DNA of 64,000 bases from Flavobacterium sp. MDT1-60 (GCF_014844035.1 NZ_CP062159.1:3844001-3908000); one strand, 5' to 3'. Shown: positions 45,191 through 53,471, counted from the stretch's first letter. Notes: generated by a model not told the origin, from the sequence alone. Numbers and translations: made by a program.

Positions 45191-46214
45191 AACCTATGAT
45201 TTCTGTTTTAATATGTTTTGATATAAAATATTCGATTGCCGCCTTGTAGTTTTCCCGTTTACCGGATAACTCGATCAGCATAATTCCAAAATTAACCTCG
45301 CCTGCCTGATCCATTTGGGCACTAATGATTTTAAAATTAGTATCAAACAATCGCGAAACTTCAGATATTACAGGCTCATTTACTGACTTTCCTGTCATTT
45401 CAAGTCTTAATAGCGGATTTAAGTTTTCGCCATCCTCTTTTTGTAATCTTTCCAGATAAACAGCAGGAATATCAAGATGTAAAGAAGAGGCAATAAATTC
45501 CCTTGTCAGTTCGTGTTTTGGATCGGCAAAAATTTCGCCCACACTTCCCTGCTCTATTAATTTTCCGTGACTAATTACCGCTACTTCATCACAAATTGAT
45601 TTTACAACTTCCATCTGGTGCGTAATCAGTAAAATCGTAATATTAAGTCGGCGATTAATATCTTTCAGTAAATTCAGAATAGATCTCGTAGTCGCAGGAT
45701 CAAGCGCACTGGTTGCTTCATCACACAATAAAACTTTTGGATTATTGGCTAATGTTCTGGCTATGGCAACCCTTTGTTTTTGTCCTCCCGAAAGGCTTGC
45801 CGGATAATCATTTGCTTTTTCGGTTAAACCAACCAATTGAAGTAATTCTAAAACTCTTTCTTTAATTGTTGTTTTTGAAGTTCCCGCTAATTCCAACGGA
45901 AAAGCAATATTCTCAAAGACTGTTCTGGAGGAAAGTAAATTAAAATGCTGAAAAATCATTCCGATTTGTCTTCTTTCAATAGCAAGCTGGGCATTTGATA
46001 ATTGTATCAGGGATTTTCCATCCACAATAATCTCTCCCGAAGTGGGTCTTTCCAGTAAATTAACGCATCGGATTAAAGTACTTTTTCCTGCTCCCGAAGT
46101 TCCGATTACACCAAAAATTTTCCCGGGCGGAACCTTAAGCGAAACATCTGATAAAGCCGAAACAATTCGGTCTTTCTGATGAAAAGTTTTGCTGACGTTT
46201 TTTAATTCAATCAT
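45183..46214 (-). CDS. metN: Methionine ABC transporter ATP-binding protein
   Basis: 343 residues. The ABC domain (about 1-245) has Walker [10 protein letters not shown], signature [15 protein letters not shown], and Walker [11 protein letters not shown]. The C-terminal NIL domain (about 265-340) is the regulatory methionine-sensing part of MetN ([34 protein letters not shown]). It is the first structural gene of the minus-strand metNIQ operon and lies behind a leader peptide and a terminator, so expression probably depends on methionine or cysteine supply. Confidence 0.96.
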   Translation of the reverse strand: MIELKNVSKTFHQKDRIVSALSDVSLKVPPGKIFGVIGTSGAGKSTLIRCVNLLERPTSGEIIVDGKSLIQLSNAQLAIERRQIGMIFQHFNLLSSRTVFENIAFPLELAGTSKTTIKERVLELLQLVGLTEKANDYPASLSGGQKQRVAIARTLANNPKVLLCDEATSALDPATTRSILNLLKDINRRLNITILLITHQMEVVKSICDEVAVISHGKLIEQGSVGEIFADPKHELTREFIASSLHLDIPAVYLERLQKEDGENLNPLLRLEMTGKSVNEPVISEVSRLFDTNFKIISAQMDQAGEVNFGIMLIELSGKRENYKAAIEYFISKHIKTEIIGYV

Positions 46215-46235
46215 TCTTTAATATAGATTTAAAAA

Positions 46236-46273
46236 CAAAAAAGCCTTTCAAATACTCATGAAAGGCTTTTTGA
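46236..46273 (-). terminator. Attenuator terminator in the metNIQ leader
   Basis: On the minus strand AAAAGCCTTTCA/TGAAAGGCTTTT (12 bp, plus-strand 46239-46250 with 46259-46270) is followed by a T run, between the leader peptide and the metN ATG. It would stop transcription before the transporter genes unless prevented. Confidence 0.85.
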
Positions 46274-46288
46274 AAAAATAGTGTTATT

Positions 46289-46381
46289 TTATATAGAAGC
46301 CAATCCAATTCTTACTGCATCACAGCACATCATGACGTTGCGATTATAATAATTCTTCATATTCTGGCTATTATTTCTCAT
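46289..46381 (-). CDS. 30-residue leader peptide with Met-Met-Cys-Cys codons upstream of metN
   Basis: The minus-strand ORF has an ATG just behind a TAAATTTG promoter box and encodes 30 residues with the middle NVMMCCDAVRIG and a TAA stop. Two adjacent Met codons and two adjacent Cys codons, followed by the intrinsic terminator at 46236-46273 and the methionine importer, are the hallmark of a translation-coupled attenuator sensing charged Met or Cys tRNA. The stretch GGCTT in the last codons can pair with AAGCC of the terminator arm, a possible antiterminator. Coding is inferred from context and organisation, not shown. Confidence 0.65.
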   Translation of the reverse strand: MRNNSQNMKNYYNRNVMMCCDAVRIGLASI

Positions 46382-46389
46382 TGTGGTTG

Positions 46390-46397
46390 CAAATTTA
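46390..46397 (-). promoter_or_regulatory. -7 box (TAAATTTG) of the metNIQ transcript
   Basis: Minus-strand TAAATTTG lies 8 bases before the leader-peptide ATG, so that ATG would sit almost at the transcript start. I found no clear -33 partner. Confidence 0.5.
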
Positions 46398-46582
46398 AAG
46401 AGTTATTTTTGATTTTACCCTATAATTCATCAAAACTTTTATTAACCTATCAAAATAGTAGATTACTTTAATTTCAGAGGTATTTACAGCATTTTCAAAA
46501 AAATATTTGTTTTGACATACTCTATTCTATCCTTTAAACGCTATCATTATAATTTATTTTAATAACACTAAAAAATTATTAA

Positions 46583-46614
46583 TTTGATTAATAAACATAC
46601 TCACCATAAATTTG
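46583..46614 (+). promoter_or_regulatory. Promoter of the OsmC gene
   Basis: TTTG (46583-46586), 20 bases, TAAATTTG (46607-46614), about 60 bases before the start codon. Confidence 0.65.
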
Positions 46615-46674
46615 TCTCATCAAAATCAAACAATTGATTTGAAATAATTAAAACAACTTTAAAAAATAGAAATC

Positions 46675-47094
46675 ATGAAATTTACAAGAAGAGCAAACGC
46701 AAATTGGAAAGGTACAGGAATGGAAGGAAAAGGAACCATCAGTACACAAAGCACAACATTAAACGAAGCACAATTATCTTTCAAAACCCGTTTTGAGCAA
46801 GGTGTAGGAACAAACCCTGAAGAATTAATCGCAGCGGCACATTCAGGCTGTTTTACAATGCAATTGAGCTTTTTACTTTCTGAAGCCGGATTTGTACCGG
46901 AAGATTTAGATACAGTAGCAAAAGTTACTTTCGAAGACGGAACGATTACTTTAATTCAATTAGAACTGACTGGAAAAGTTCCCGGAATTTCAGCAGAAGA
47001 TTTTCAACTGGCAGCACAAAAAGCAAAAGAAATTTGTCCTATTTCTAAATTATTAAATACTGAAATTACTTTGGCTGTGTCATTAATTTCTTAA
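46675..47094 (+). CDS. OsmC family peroxiredoxin-like protein
   Basis: 139 residues. Both OsmC cysteines are present: Cys59 in IAAAHSGCFTM and Cys121 in KEICPISK. The N-terminal MKFTRRANANWKGTGMEGKGTIS is typical. It reduces organic hydroperoxides, using dithiols, in the cytoplasm. It has its own promoter and is followed after 40 bases by an exported alpha/beta hydrolase; a link between the two is not obvious. Confidence 0.94.
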   Translation: MKFTRRANANWKGTGMEGKGTISTQSTTLNEAQLSFKTRFEQGVGTNPEELIAAAHSGCFTMQLSFLLSEAGFVPEDLDTVAKVTFEDGTITLIQLELTGKVPGISAEDFQLAAQKAKEICPISKLLNTEITLAVSLIS

Positions 47095-47134
47095 TTTTAA
47101 CACATTAAAAATCAACACTTTAAAAACAAACAAA

Positions 47135-47932
47135 ATGAAAACACAAAATTTAAAAGAACAATTGAATCGTTATTTCATGTTCGCAGCATTTATCTTTAGT
47201 TTTTTATTTGCAACAGCAAATGTTAATGCACAAACTAAAGCATCTACAGCACAAATTAAAAATGTGGTATTGGTTCATGGTGCCTTTGCAGATGGTTCAG
47301 GATGGAAAGCACTATATGAAATTCTAACAAAAAAAGGGTATACTGTTAGTATTGTTCAAAATCCTTTAAGCTCTTTGGAAGATGATGTTGCTGCAACAAA
47401 TGTAGTCTTAGACAAACAAGACGGACCAACCATTTTAGTTGGACATTCTTGGGGTGGTGCTGTAATTACACAAGCAGGAAATCATCCAAAAGTGGCTGCT
47501 TTGGTTTATGTGGCTGCTTTCCAACCTGATAATGGAGAATCTGCACTTCAATGGTTGCAAACAGCACCTCCCGCCCCTGAAAACGGTGTATTGCCTCCTG
47601 ATGATAAAGGAATTGTTTACTACGATAAAGCAAAGTTCCATGCTGGTTTTGCTGGTGATCTAAGCAAAGAAGAAGCTGATTTTATGTATGCATCGCAAGG
47701 CGCATTTTATGCCAAAGGATTTGTAACTCCTATTACAAAAGCCGCCTGGAGAGATAAACCTTCTTATGCCGTTGTTGCCACTGATGATAAAAGTATTGCA
47801 CCAGAAATTCAACGTGCGATGTACAAACGTTCAAATACAAAGGTTACTGAAATAAAAGGAAGCCATGTTGTTTTTATGTCGCAGCCAGCGAAGGTTGCTA
47901 ATGTGATTATCGAGGCATCAAAGAAATTGTAA
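47135..47932 (+). CDS. Secreted alpha/beta hydrolase
   Basis: 265 residues with a signal peptide (cleavage after NVNAQ near residue 33). The mature chain is an alpha/beta hydrolase: VVLVHGAFADGSGW (oxyanion HG), nucleophile Ser in VGHSWGGAVI, and likely His in KGSHVVFMSQP near the C-terminus. The family (pyrethroid hydrolase/RsbQ-like group) hydrolyses small esters; the substrate is unknown. It follows OsmC by 40 bases and ends in a terminator. Confidence 0.92.
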   Translation: MKTQNLKEQLNRYFMFAAFIFSFLFATANVNAQTKASTAQIKNVVLVHGAFADGSGWKALYEILTKKGYTVSIVQNPLSSLEDDVAATNVVLDKQDGPTILVGHSWGGAVITQAGNHPKVAALVYVAAFQPDNGESALQWLQTAPPAPENGVLPPDDKGIVYYDKAKFHAGFAGDLSKEEADFMYASQGAFYAKGFVTPITKAAWRDKPSYAVVATDDKSIAPEIQRAMYKRSNTKVTEIKGSHVVFMSQPAKVANVIIEASKKL

Positions 47933-47972
47933 ATTATAAATTGTGAATTATAAATTAATTCCATCACATAAT

Positions 47973-48003
47973 AAAGCCTGATTTTACGGTCAGGCTTTTG
48001 TAT
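47973..48003 (+). terminator. Intrinsic terminator after the hydrolase
   Basis: Stem AAAGCCTGA/TCAGGCTTT (47973-47981 with 47990-47998), then a T-rich run. Confidence 0.8.
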
Positions 48004-48006
48004 TCT

Positions 48007-48108
48007 TGTCATTCCGAGGTACGAGGAATCTCCGCAAGTAACTCTACAAAGATTGGCAACTTTCTGTGCGGAGCTACTTGCGGAGATTCCTCCTCCGTCG
48101 GAATGACA
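48007..48108. repeat. 102-base inverted repeat element
   Basis: Outer arms TGTCATTCCGA/TCGGAATGACA (48007-48017 with 48098-48108) and a perfect inner 17-bp arm AGGAATCTCCGCAAGTA/TACTTGCGGAGATTCCT (48024-48040 with 48075-48091). A REP/MITE-like intergenic element of a type I associate with Flavobacterium genomes. Confidence 0.85.
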
Positions 48109-48132
48109 AATCGAGACTAAAGAGAACATCCT

Positions 48133-48184
48133 TAAAATAAAAATTCCAAATTCAAATCGCAGCAGATTTGGAATTTGGAATTTT
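48133..48184 (-). terminator. Probable terminator of the OxyR gene
   Basis: Arms AAATTCCAAATTCAAATC and GATTTGGAATTTGGAATTT fold into a long imperfect hairpin; on the minus strand it is followed by TTTTTATTTT. Repeated TTGGAATTT phrases continue up to the gene end. Confidence 0.65.
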
Positions 48185-48241
48185 AGTTTTGGAATTTTTT
48201 AAAATTGGAATTTATCTTTTAAGATTGGAATTTATTTTAGT

Positions 48242-49213
48242 TTACATAAACTTGCTGACCGCTTTCACAAAGTAAGGCGAATCGTTCCATCTAATTTTTC
48301 GATAGGCGAAGTCTTTTTTGAGGGAATCCGGAAGGCAATTCCAGATGGCTTCATTCATTTTCTCTAAGATTAATTTCTTTGAAAACGAATCTGAAACCAC
48401 CAGACTTATTTCTCTTACCGGAATGGGTTCTTTAAAAGGCTTAAAAAGTCCGGTTGTGCCTTCATTGAGTGTAGAAAGCTGCGGAATAATCGCAAATCCC
48501 AATTGAGCTCGTACTAAGTTTTTTAAGGTTTCTATGGAACTGATGTCGTAGGTAAACTGTTCTTTTATCTTATCTGAATTTTTTAATCCGCAGATATCCA
48601 AAAGCTGGGCGTTATAACAAAACTCATGGTGTAAAAGCAATAATTCGGTTTGATCTCCGGGCTGTAATTCATAAAAAGCTTCATTGGACATTGGGTGCGA
48701 TTCATTCAAATAAGCCACAAAAGGTTCTTTGAAAATAGGATGTTCAATTAAATTAGCATTTCCGGTAGGCGTTGCCATAATAGCAACATCAATCGTTCCC
48801 GTTTCTACATCTTTCATTAATTGGCCGGTATTGGATTCTCTTATAATGAAATGTACTTTTGGAGTAGCCTCTTTCATCGCTTTAATAAACAACGGAATCA
48901 GATAAGGCGATAAAGTGGAAATGATACCGACTTTGATCTCCCCTTCCAACAGGTTTTTTTCATTCACCACAAAATCCCGAATATCATCGGCCTCACGGAG
49001 AATCTTTTTCGCGCGATTGATGATTTCGGTTCCTAAAATAGTGGGCGTCAACGGCACTTTATTACGATCAAAAATCTTTATTCCGATTTCCTCTTCCAGA
49101 TTCTTTAACTGAATTGTGAGTCCGGGTTGTGTTACCATACACACTTCGGCGGCTCTTGCAAAATGGCGTTCTTCGTCTAAGGCTACAATATATTTTAATT
49201 GCTGGATCGTCAT
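48242..49213 (-). CDS. oxyR: Hydrogen peroxide-sensing LysR regulator
   Basis: 323 residues. N-terminal LysR helix-turn-helix (MTIQQLKYIVALDEERHFARAAEVCMVTQPGLTIQLKNLEEEIG). Cys199 and Cys208 in HHEFCYNAQLLDICGL sit 9 residues apart, exactly as the redox cysteines of E. coli OxyR (199 and 208). It should therefore sense peroxide through a disulfide and activate peroxide-defence genes such as catalase, which lies about 45 kb away in this window. It is a single gene on the minus strand, between a REP element and a duplicated intergenic repeat. Confidence 0.94.
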   Translation of the reverse strand: MTIQQLKYIVALDEERHFARAAEVCMVTQPGLTIQLKNLEEEIGIKIFDRNKVPLTPTILGTEIINRAKKILREADDIRDFVVNEKNLLEGEIKVGIISTLSPYLIPLFIKAMKEATPKVHFIIRESNTGQLMKDVETGTIDVAIMATPTGNANLIEHPIFKEPFVAYLNESHPMSNEAFYELQPGDQTELLLLHHEFCYNAQLLDICGLKNSDKIKEQFTYDISSIETLKNLVRAQLGFAIIPQLSTLNEGTTGLFKPFKEPIPVREISLVVSDSFSKKLILEKMNEAIWNCLPDSLKKDFAYRKIRWNDSPYFVKAVSKFM

Positions 49214-49251
49214 TGATTATAATTTTATTTTATAAAGATACGAAGATATCA

Positions 49252-49556
49252 ATTTTGGTTATAAAACTGAAGAAAATTTAACCGCAAAGTTCGCAAAGGA
49301 ATTTTACTCAGGTTTGCTCTGTAAAAACACAAAGTTCGCAAAGCTATGTGTTTGTAGCTTTGCGAACTTTTCGTAAATCTTTGTGGGCTTTGCAGTTAAA
49401 TCTCAATTTTGATTATAAAACTGTAGAAAATTAACCACAAAGTGCACGAAGGAATTTTATCCAGGTTTGCTCTGTAAAAACACAAAGTTCGCAAAGCTGG
49501 GTCAATATAGCTTTGCGAACTTTGCGTAAACCTTTGCGGGCTTTGCGGTTAAACGC
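49252..49556. repeat. Tandem duplication of a roughly 154-base intergenic repeat
   Basis: Two copies beginning at about 49252 and 49406 share ATTTTG(G/A)TTATAAAACTG, then AACACAAAGTTCGCAAAGCT and an AGCTTTGCGAACTTT arm that makes an internal hairpin. They differ at about one position in ten. No gene. Confidence 0.85.
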
Positions 49557-49578
49557 TTTTTTTATGATTAATATAAAT

Positions 49579-49749
49579 TTAAATCGGTAGTGATTTTACA
49601 TCCTGCAAGGTTTTTTTTGCAAGCTCAATTTTATCCGTAAATAGGTTTTTACCATTTATTTCATCAGAAGCCTTAGAAATTCTTTTCTTCGTTGCTTCAG
49701 ACATATAGATAATATTTACTTTTTTTTCCATTTTAATATCTTTTCCCAT
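49579..49749 (-). CDS. Small hypothetical protein partnered with the DUF6934 gene
   Basis: A 56-residue ORF (MGKDIKMEKKVNIIYMSEAT start, ends LQDVKSLPI) on the minus strand, 32 bases after the DUF6934 gene and in the same direction. It is charged and mainly helical, with no recognised domain. Its position suggests that it is the second gene of a two-gene unit; a toxin-antitoxin arrangement is possible, but no motif supports it. Confidence 0.6.
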   Translation of the reverse strand: MGKDIKMEKKVNIIYMSEATKKRISKASDEINGKNLFTDKIELAKKTLQDVKSLPI

Positions 49750-49781
49750 AATCCTAAGTAATTGAGTATATACAAAATTAT

Positions 49782-50336
49782 TTATTTTTTCTGATAAACG
49801 AGTACAGCAATATATATTTTTTTTGGTACATATTGTACAAACACTTTTGTAGCTTCATCAAGTCCAAAAAAAGTATAATATTCAGAAAGTTCTTTAAAAT
49901 TCTTATTTAAAAAATAAGTATAAGTTCTCATTCTTCTGTTTTTATTTTTACAAATCCCAAAACAGTTTTTAGAACACGAATTTCTACATTCATCTTCAAA
50001 TGAATCTTTGCCATCACTCCCTTGAAAATAAATTGGAAAACCCGGATTATCTTTAAAGAATTTAGGAACAGTACTTAAAACTGTATTAAAAACGTTTCTC
50101 ATATCTCCATTATTACTATTTTCTCTATCAGAAATACTTTTAGTTTCAAAATCATAGTCTCCAAAGCCTAAATTGAATAGTATTTCGCCTGTCTTCGTTT
50201 CTAATTTAGAATACTGTACAGCTTTAATAAGTTTCTTTTGTCTTACGCTCTCAAAAAGATACTGAATAATAGAATTTTCTCTTGATACAATAGTTTCATA
50301 AACATCAATATTTGTCAATTTTTTTCTTGCAAACAT
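49782..50336 (-). CDS. DUF6934-like protein with a four-cysteine insertion
   Basis: 184 residues. The N-terminal half and the phrases GEILFNLGFGDYD, FPIYFQGSDG and the FKELSEYYTFFG block resemble DUF6934. Between the second and third block sits an insertion with a CX3CX3CX3C cluster (ECRNSCSKNCFGICKNK), which could bind a metal; I do not know it from other members. A small 56-residue ORF follows. The function of the family is unknown to me. Confidence 0.7.
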   Translation of the reverse strand: MFARKKLTNIDVYETIVSRENSIIQYLFESVRQKKLIKAVQYSKLETKTGEILFNLGFGDYDFETKSISDRENSNNGDMRNVFNTVLSTVPKFFKDNPGFPIYFQGSDGKDSFEDECRNSCSKNCFGICKNKNRRMRTYTYFLNKNFKELSEYYTFFGLDEATKVFVQYVPKKIYIAVLVYQKK

Positions 50337-50390
50337 ATCAATATTTCTTATGCTGTAAAAATAAATTGTAATATTATTTTTACAAATAAA

Positions 50391-50717
50391 TCAATCTAAT
50401 AGCTTCCCATCCCCCATCAAAGAATCCAATTTCTTCAATTTCGCTCCCCAGAACTCATCGAAGAAGGAAATCCATGTTTTTAGTTCATCAAAGCCGTCTT
50501 TTTTAAGGCTGCAATAACGTTCACGCCCGCTGTCTTCTATGGAGATAAAGCCTGCATTATGCAAAATCTTTATATGTTTGGAAACCGCAGGACGGCTCAT
50601 GTCGAAATGATCGGCGAGCGAATTAATTGTCAGGCGGTCTTCGCAAAGCAGGGAAAGCATTTTCCTTCTGCTTGGGTCTCCAATGACCTGAAATACATCA
50701 AGAGCTGGTGTTGCCAT
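50391..50717 (-). CDS. ArsR-family transcriptional regulator
   Basis: 108 residues forming a winged helix: FQVIGDPSRRKMLSLLCEDRLTINSLADHFDMSRPAVSKHIKILHNAGFISIEDSGRERYCSL. The metal-binding CVC motif of ArsR/SmtB is absent, so it is the type paired with SRPBCC proteins. It starts 1 base after the SRPBCC gene stop and is co-transcribed with it. Paired palindromes in the SRPBCC promoter are its probable operators. Confidence 0.93.
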   Translation of the reverse strand: MATPALDVFQVIGDPSRRKMLSLLCEDRLTINSLADHFDMSRPAVSKHIKILHNAGFISIEDSGRERYCSLKKDGFDELKTWISFFDEFWGAKLKKLDSLMGDGKLLD

Positions 50718-50718
50718 T

Positions 50719-51147
50719 TTATGGGTTTAATAAGTTGTTTATTTTTTCGAATTTCTCTAACCAGCCATGGTTTAAACCATTGAAAAAATCAAGGTTTTCG
50801 TCTTTGTCAAATCCGTTATGTTCTAAGTAGACCTGTGTGCCTTTTTCTGTTGGCTCTAATTTCCAAATCACAACCGATTCAAGCGTGATCTTCTCATCCC
50901 CCGGTCCGCTTTTCCAGGAATAGGACAATTTTTTATACGGCTCAATTTCTAAAACGGTACAATAAAAAATACCATCGAAATTCAAATCCGGGATTGGGTT
51001 GATTCTAAATTGAAAGTCGGTACCCACTATTGGTTGAAAATTATTTTTCATTAACCAAAGCGCCATTAAGTCGGAGTTGGTTAGGTATTGCCAAACCTTT
51101 TCAGGGGAATGGGCAAAAAAATACTGATGTTTGATGCTTCTTTCCAT
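50719..51147 (-). CDS. SRPBCC/AHSA1-like protein
   Basis: 142 residues of the START-like helix-grip fold: HQYFFAHSPEKVWQYLTNSDLMALWLM at the start and VYLEHNGFDKDENLDFFNGLNHGWLEKFEKI at the end, as in the Aha1-C-terminal group. The family binds hydrophobic ligands. It lies directly upstream of the ArsR gene on one transcript, behind a promoter with two operator palindromes. No specific ligand can be assigned. Confidence 0.92.
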   Translation of the reverse strand: MERSIKHQYFFAHSPEKVWQYLTNSDLMALWLMKNNFQPIVGTDFQFRINPIPDLNFDGIFYCTVLEIEPYKKLSYSWKSGPGDEKITLESVVIWKLEPTEKGTQVYLEHNGFDKDENLDFFNGLNHGWLEKFEKINNLLNP

Positions 51148-51152
51148 AATAA

Positions 51153-51200
51153 GTAACTTTTAAGTTACACAAATATATAAGTAACTTTTGAGTTACGCAA
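51153..51200 (-). promoter_or_regulatory. Promoter of the SRPBCC/ArsR operon bracketed by two palindromic operators
   Basis: Minus-strand TTG (51198-51200), 20 bases, TATATTTG (51170-51177). GTAACTTTTAAGTTAC (51153-51168) lies between the -7 box and the start codon, and GTAACTTTTGAGTTAC (51181-51196) fills the spacer. Both are palindromes GTAACTT-N2-AAGTTAC, the second with one mismatch. Confidence 0.75.
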
Positions 51201-51471
51201 TTGTTTTCTAAAAAATAAAGAATATTTTTTTCTTTTAAAAACACCAACAAACACATTATCAACAATTTAATACATTGACATGGTAATTTTGTAACATTTT
51301 TTAAAAATTCTATAAAATTTAACAAAACCAAAACCTCAAATTGTACGTATGTATCAATAAGCGGTACTCTGGAATGGCTTAAATTCAAATGGAGAAGTTT
51401 TTGGAGCATATTGAGTTTAATGGCCTTCCGGGTTATCGTTTTGTTTAATCAAATTTTATAAAGCATAAAGA

Positions 51472-51726
51472 TTGGAAAAATTAGAGCTTCAAAGATTAAA
51501 AAAGAGTTTACAGTATCTGGAAAGCAAACAACGAGAATTAAAAAAACAACAGGAAAATGATACTCGTAGTCTTGAATCTATCATAAAATATTTGAAAAAA
51601 GATATAGTTCATCAGTTTAAATTAACAGATTATGATGCTTCTATCAAACAAGAAATTAAAATTACAGATGTTTTTATTACTCATGTAAAATATATTATCG
51701 AAAGTCAGTTTTCAAATTCAATTTAA
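51472..51726 (+). CDS. Small coiled-coil hypothetical protein
   Basis: 84 residues from a TTG at 51472. The first 50 residues are a Lys/Glu/Leu coiled coil (LELQRLKKSLQYLESKQREL), the rest a hydrophobic C-terminal helix segment (ITDVFITHVKYIIESQF). No signal peptide. It is followed by an intrinsic terminator, which supports a real transcription unit, but the family is unknown. Confidence 0.6.
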   Translation: MEKLELQRLKKSLQYLESKQRELKKQQENDTRSLESIIKYLKKDIVHQFKLTDYDASIKQEIKITDVFITHVKYIIESQFSNSI

Positions 51727-51752
51727 GAGCATAATTACATTCTACAACAATA

Positions 51753-51786
51753 AAAAAGTACCTAAAAAATATCAGGTATTTTTTTA
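51753..51786 (+). terminator. Intrinsic terminator
   Basis: AAAAAGTACCT pairs with AGGTATTTTTT across a 10-base loop, with one mismatch, then T. It lies between convergent genes. Confidence 0.7.
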
Positions 51787-51805
51787 CTATTGCTACAGTA
51801 AAGAA

Positions 51806-53434
51806 TCACTCATAAGTATATAATTTCAATTTCTGAATTTCGTAATCATCAACTGCGATTCTCACATGTCTTCCCTGATGGGTCTGATCGCCGTTGAAAT
51901 GCCTTAAAGTTTTCCAACCATTATTCTCGAAAGTTCCCTGATCGACTTTTAAGATTCCGGCATTAAGCGATTTATCTTTTAATGGCTTAAAAGTAACCAC
52001 AATTCCGGAACCGGCAATATAGAATTCGTCAGGTGTAATTTCGATTATAATAGCACTTGTCACAGGCCAGATTTCTTCTTTGGCCCCATCAGACCAATTT
52101 AAGGTATAATCGTGTTTAAATGTAAATTCGTAATTCCCTAATTGAATGATTTGTGACTGATTTTCCTTATCCAATAAAACTCCATCCATTTTTCCCAATC
52201 CTTTATTGGCTTCGATCACAGGTGTTAATTGTCTGACTAAATCATATATTTTTCCAAGAGGTTCTTTTTTGGCATCGGTTACAGATTCAATTGAAAAAGG
52301 CGAAAAACCAATTGCTTCATAATGACCAATGGCATACAATCCTTTAAAAGGTGCTGTTTTATCGAATTTATGTTCCGGAATAAACAACGGATCGCCCTGA
52401 CGGATAAATAAATCGTTCCAATGTTTAAACATTGGATTATAAAAATCAGGCGATAGAAAATCAATTGAATTTCCAGCAGCTTTCCAAACATCCATAAGAT
52501 GCGGCAAAGGTCCGGCACTTGGGTATTCTCCCGGTTTCTTTTCGGGGGCATTTAAAGCAGCATTTATAAACATCGGAATGGCATAACTGTCTTTTCCGGC
52601 TTTAGTAACTGCATTAGTGAATTTAGAAAAATACCAGGCCATAAAAACCTCATCTGTTTGAAGACTTTTTCCAAAAATGGTTTCCCAATTCCCTTTTGTT
52701 TTAAAGCCATTTTTCTTCCAGAGTTCTAAAAATTCAGGAACCAGATGCTGCTTATTCTTTTGCATGTATTGCAATAATTCTGCAGGTACTTCTTTATTAA
52801 AAGCTTCATTTGCCTGCGGACTATAATCTCGGGCTGTTGGCAGCATTCCGATTTCATTTTCAACCTGAATCATGATAACAGTCTGCTCTTTTTGATCAAA
52901 ATCTTTAATATGAGCCATCAATTTCTGAAAAGCAGTTAGGTCTGCTTTTAGATTGTTTTCACTGAAAGGCGTTAGTATTTCATGACTTTTATTTTTATCC
53001 TCTTTTACTCTCGGATATTTCTTCTGATTTAATTTAATCCAGGCCGGCGCATGACTGGACATACTGTTTTTCCAGGATCCAAACCAAAGAAAAACTAATT
53101 TTAAATCTTCTTTTCGGGCACGCAGGATTAAATCATCCACCAATGCAAAATCAAATTTGCCTTCCTCCTTTTCAATCAATTCCCAATAAACCGGCGTTAA
53201 TACCGTATTGAGATTCATCTCTTTTAGTTTAGGCCAAATAGGCTCCATACTTTCTATAGTCGTAGCCGAAGAATTGCCTAATTCACCACCCAAAACAAGA
53301 AAAGGTTTTTCGTTAACCATCAATTGTGTTTTATCTCCTTTTTTTTGAAGATGCGGTATTTTTTCCTGGCTAAAGCTGAATTGCGTGGCTATTAACACTA
53401 GTGAAAAAAATCCTATTTTTAGAAAACTAAACAT
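51806..53434 (-). CDS. Glycoside hydrolase family 35 beta-galactosidase-like enzyme
   Basis: 542 residues with a signal peptide (cleavage after FSFSQ). The catalytic (beta/alpha)8 barrel has the GH35 acid/base in MIQVENEIGMLPTARDYS and the likely nucleophile in DPLFIPEHKFDK. The C-terminal 130 residues form a beta-rich domain as in the GH35 plus DUF5597 type. Such enzymes remove terminal beta-galactose from plant polysaccharides or oligosaccharides. It is the last gene of the PUL, downstream of the GH10 xylanase and separated from it by a 17-bp hairpin, so its expression may be tuned separately. Confidence 0.88.
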   Translation of the reverse strand: MFSFLKIGFFSLVLIATQFSFSQEKIPHLQKKGDKTQLMVNEKPFLVLGGELGNSSATTIESMEPIWPKLKEMNLNTVLTPVYWELIEKEEGKFDFALVDDLILRARKEDLKLVFLWFGSWKNSMSSHAPAWIKLNQKKYPRVKEDKNKSHEILTPFSENNLKADLTAFQKLMAHIKDFDQKEQTVIMIQVENEIGMLPTARDYSPQANEAFNKEVPAELLQYMQKNKQHLVPEFLELWKKNGFKTKGNWETIFGKSLQTDEVFMAWYFSKFTNAVTKAGKDSYAIPMFINAALNAPEKKPGEYPSAGPLPHLMDVWKAAGNSIDFLSPDFYNPMFKHWNDLFIRQGDPLFIPEHKFDKTAPFKGLYAIGHYEAIGFSPFSIESVTDAKKEPLGKIYDLVRQLTPVIEANKGLGKMDGVLLDKENQSQIIQLGNYEFTFKHDYTLNWSDGAKEEIWPVTSAIIIEITPDEFYIAGSGIVVTFKPLKDKSLNAGILKVDQGTFENNGWKTLRHFNGDQTHQGRHVRIAVDDYEIQKLKLYTYE

Positions 53435-53471
53435 ATTCTTTATTTTAAATATTAAATTTCAACAAAATAAA

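Noticed and set aside
46215..46400. SAM riboswitch upstream of metN
   Set aside because: No SAM-I or SAM-II type conserved core was recognised; the short peptide with MMCC and the following terminator explain the region better.
51101..51409. 102-residue minus-strand frame upstream of the SRPBCC gene
   Set aside because: It covers the promoter and operators and overlaps the SRPBCC start; composition is non-coding.
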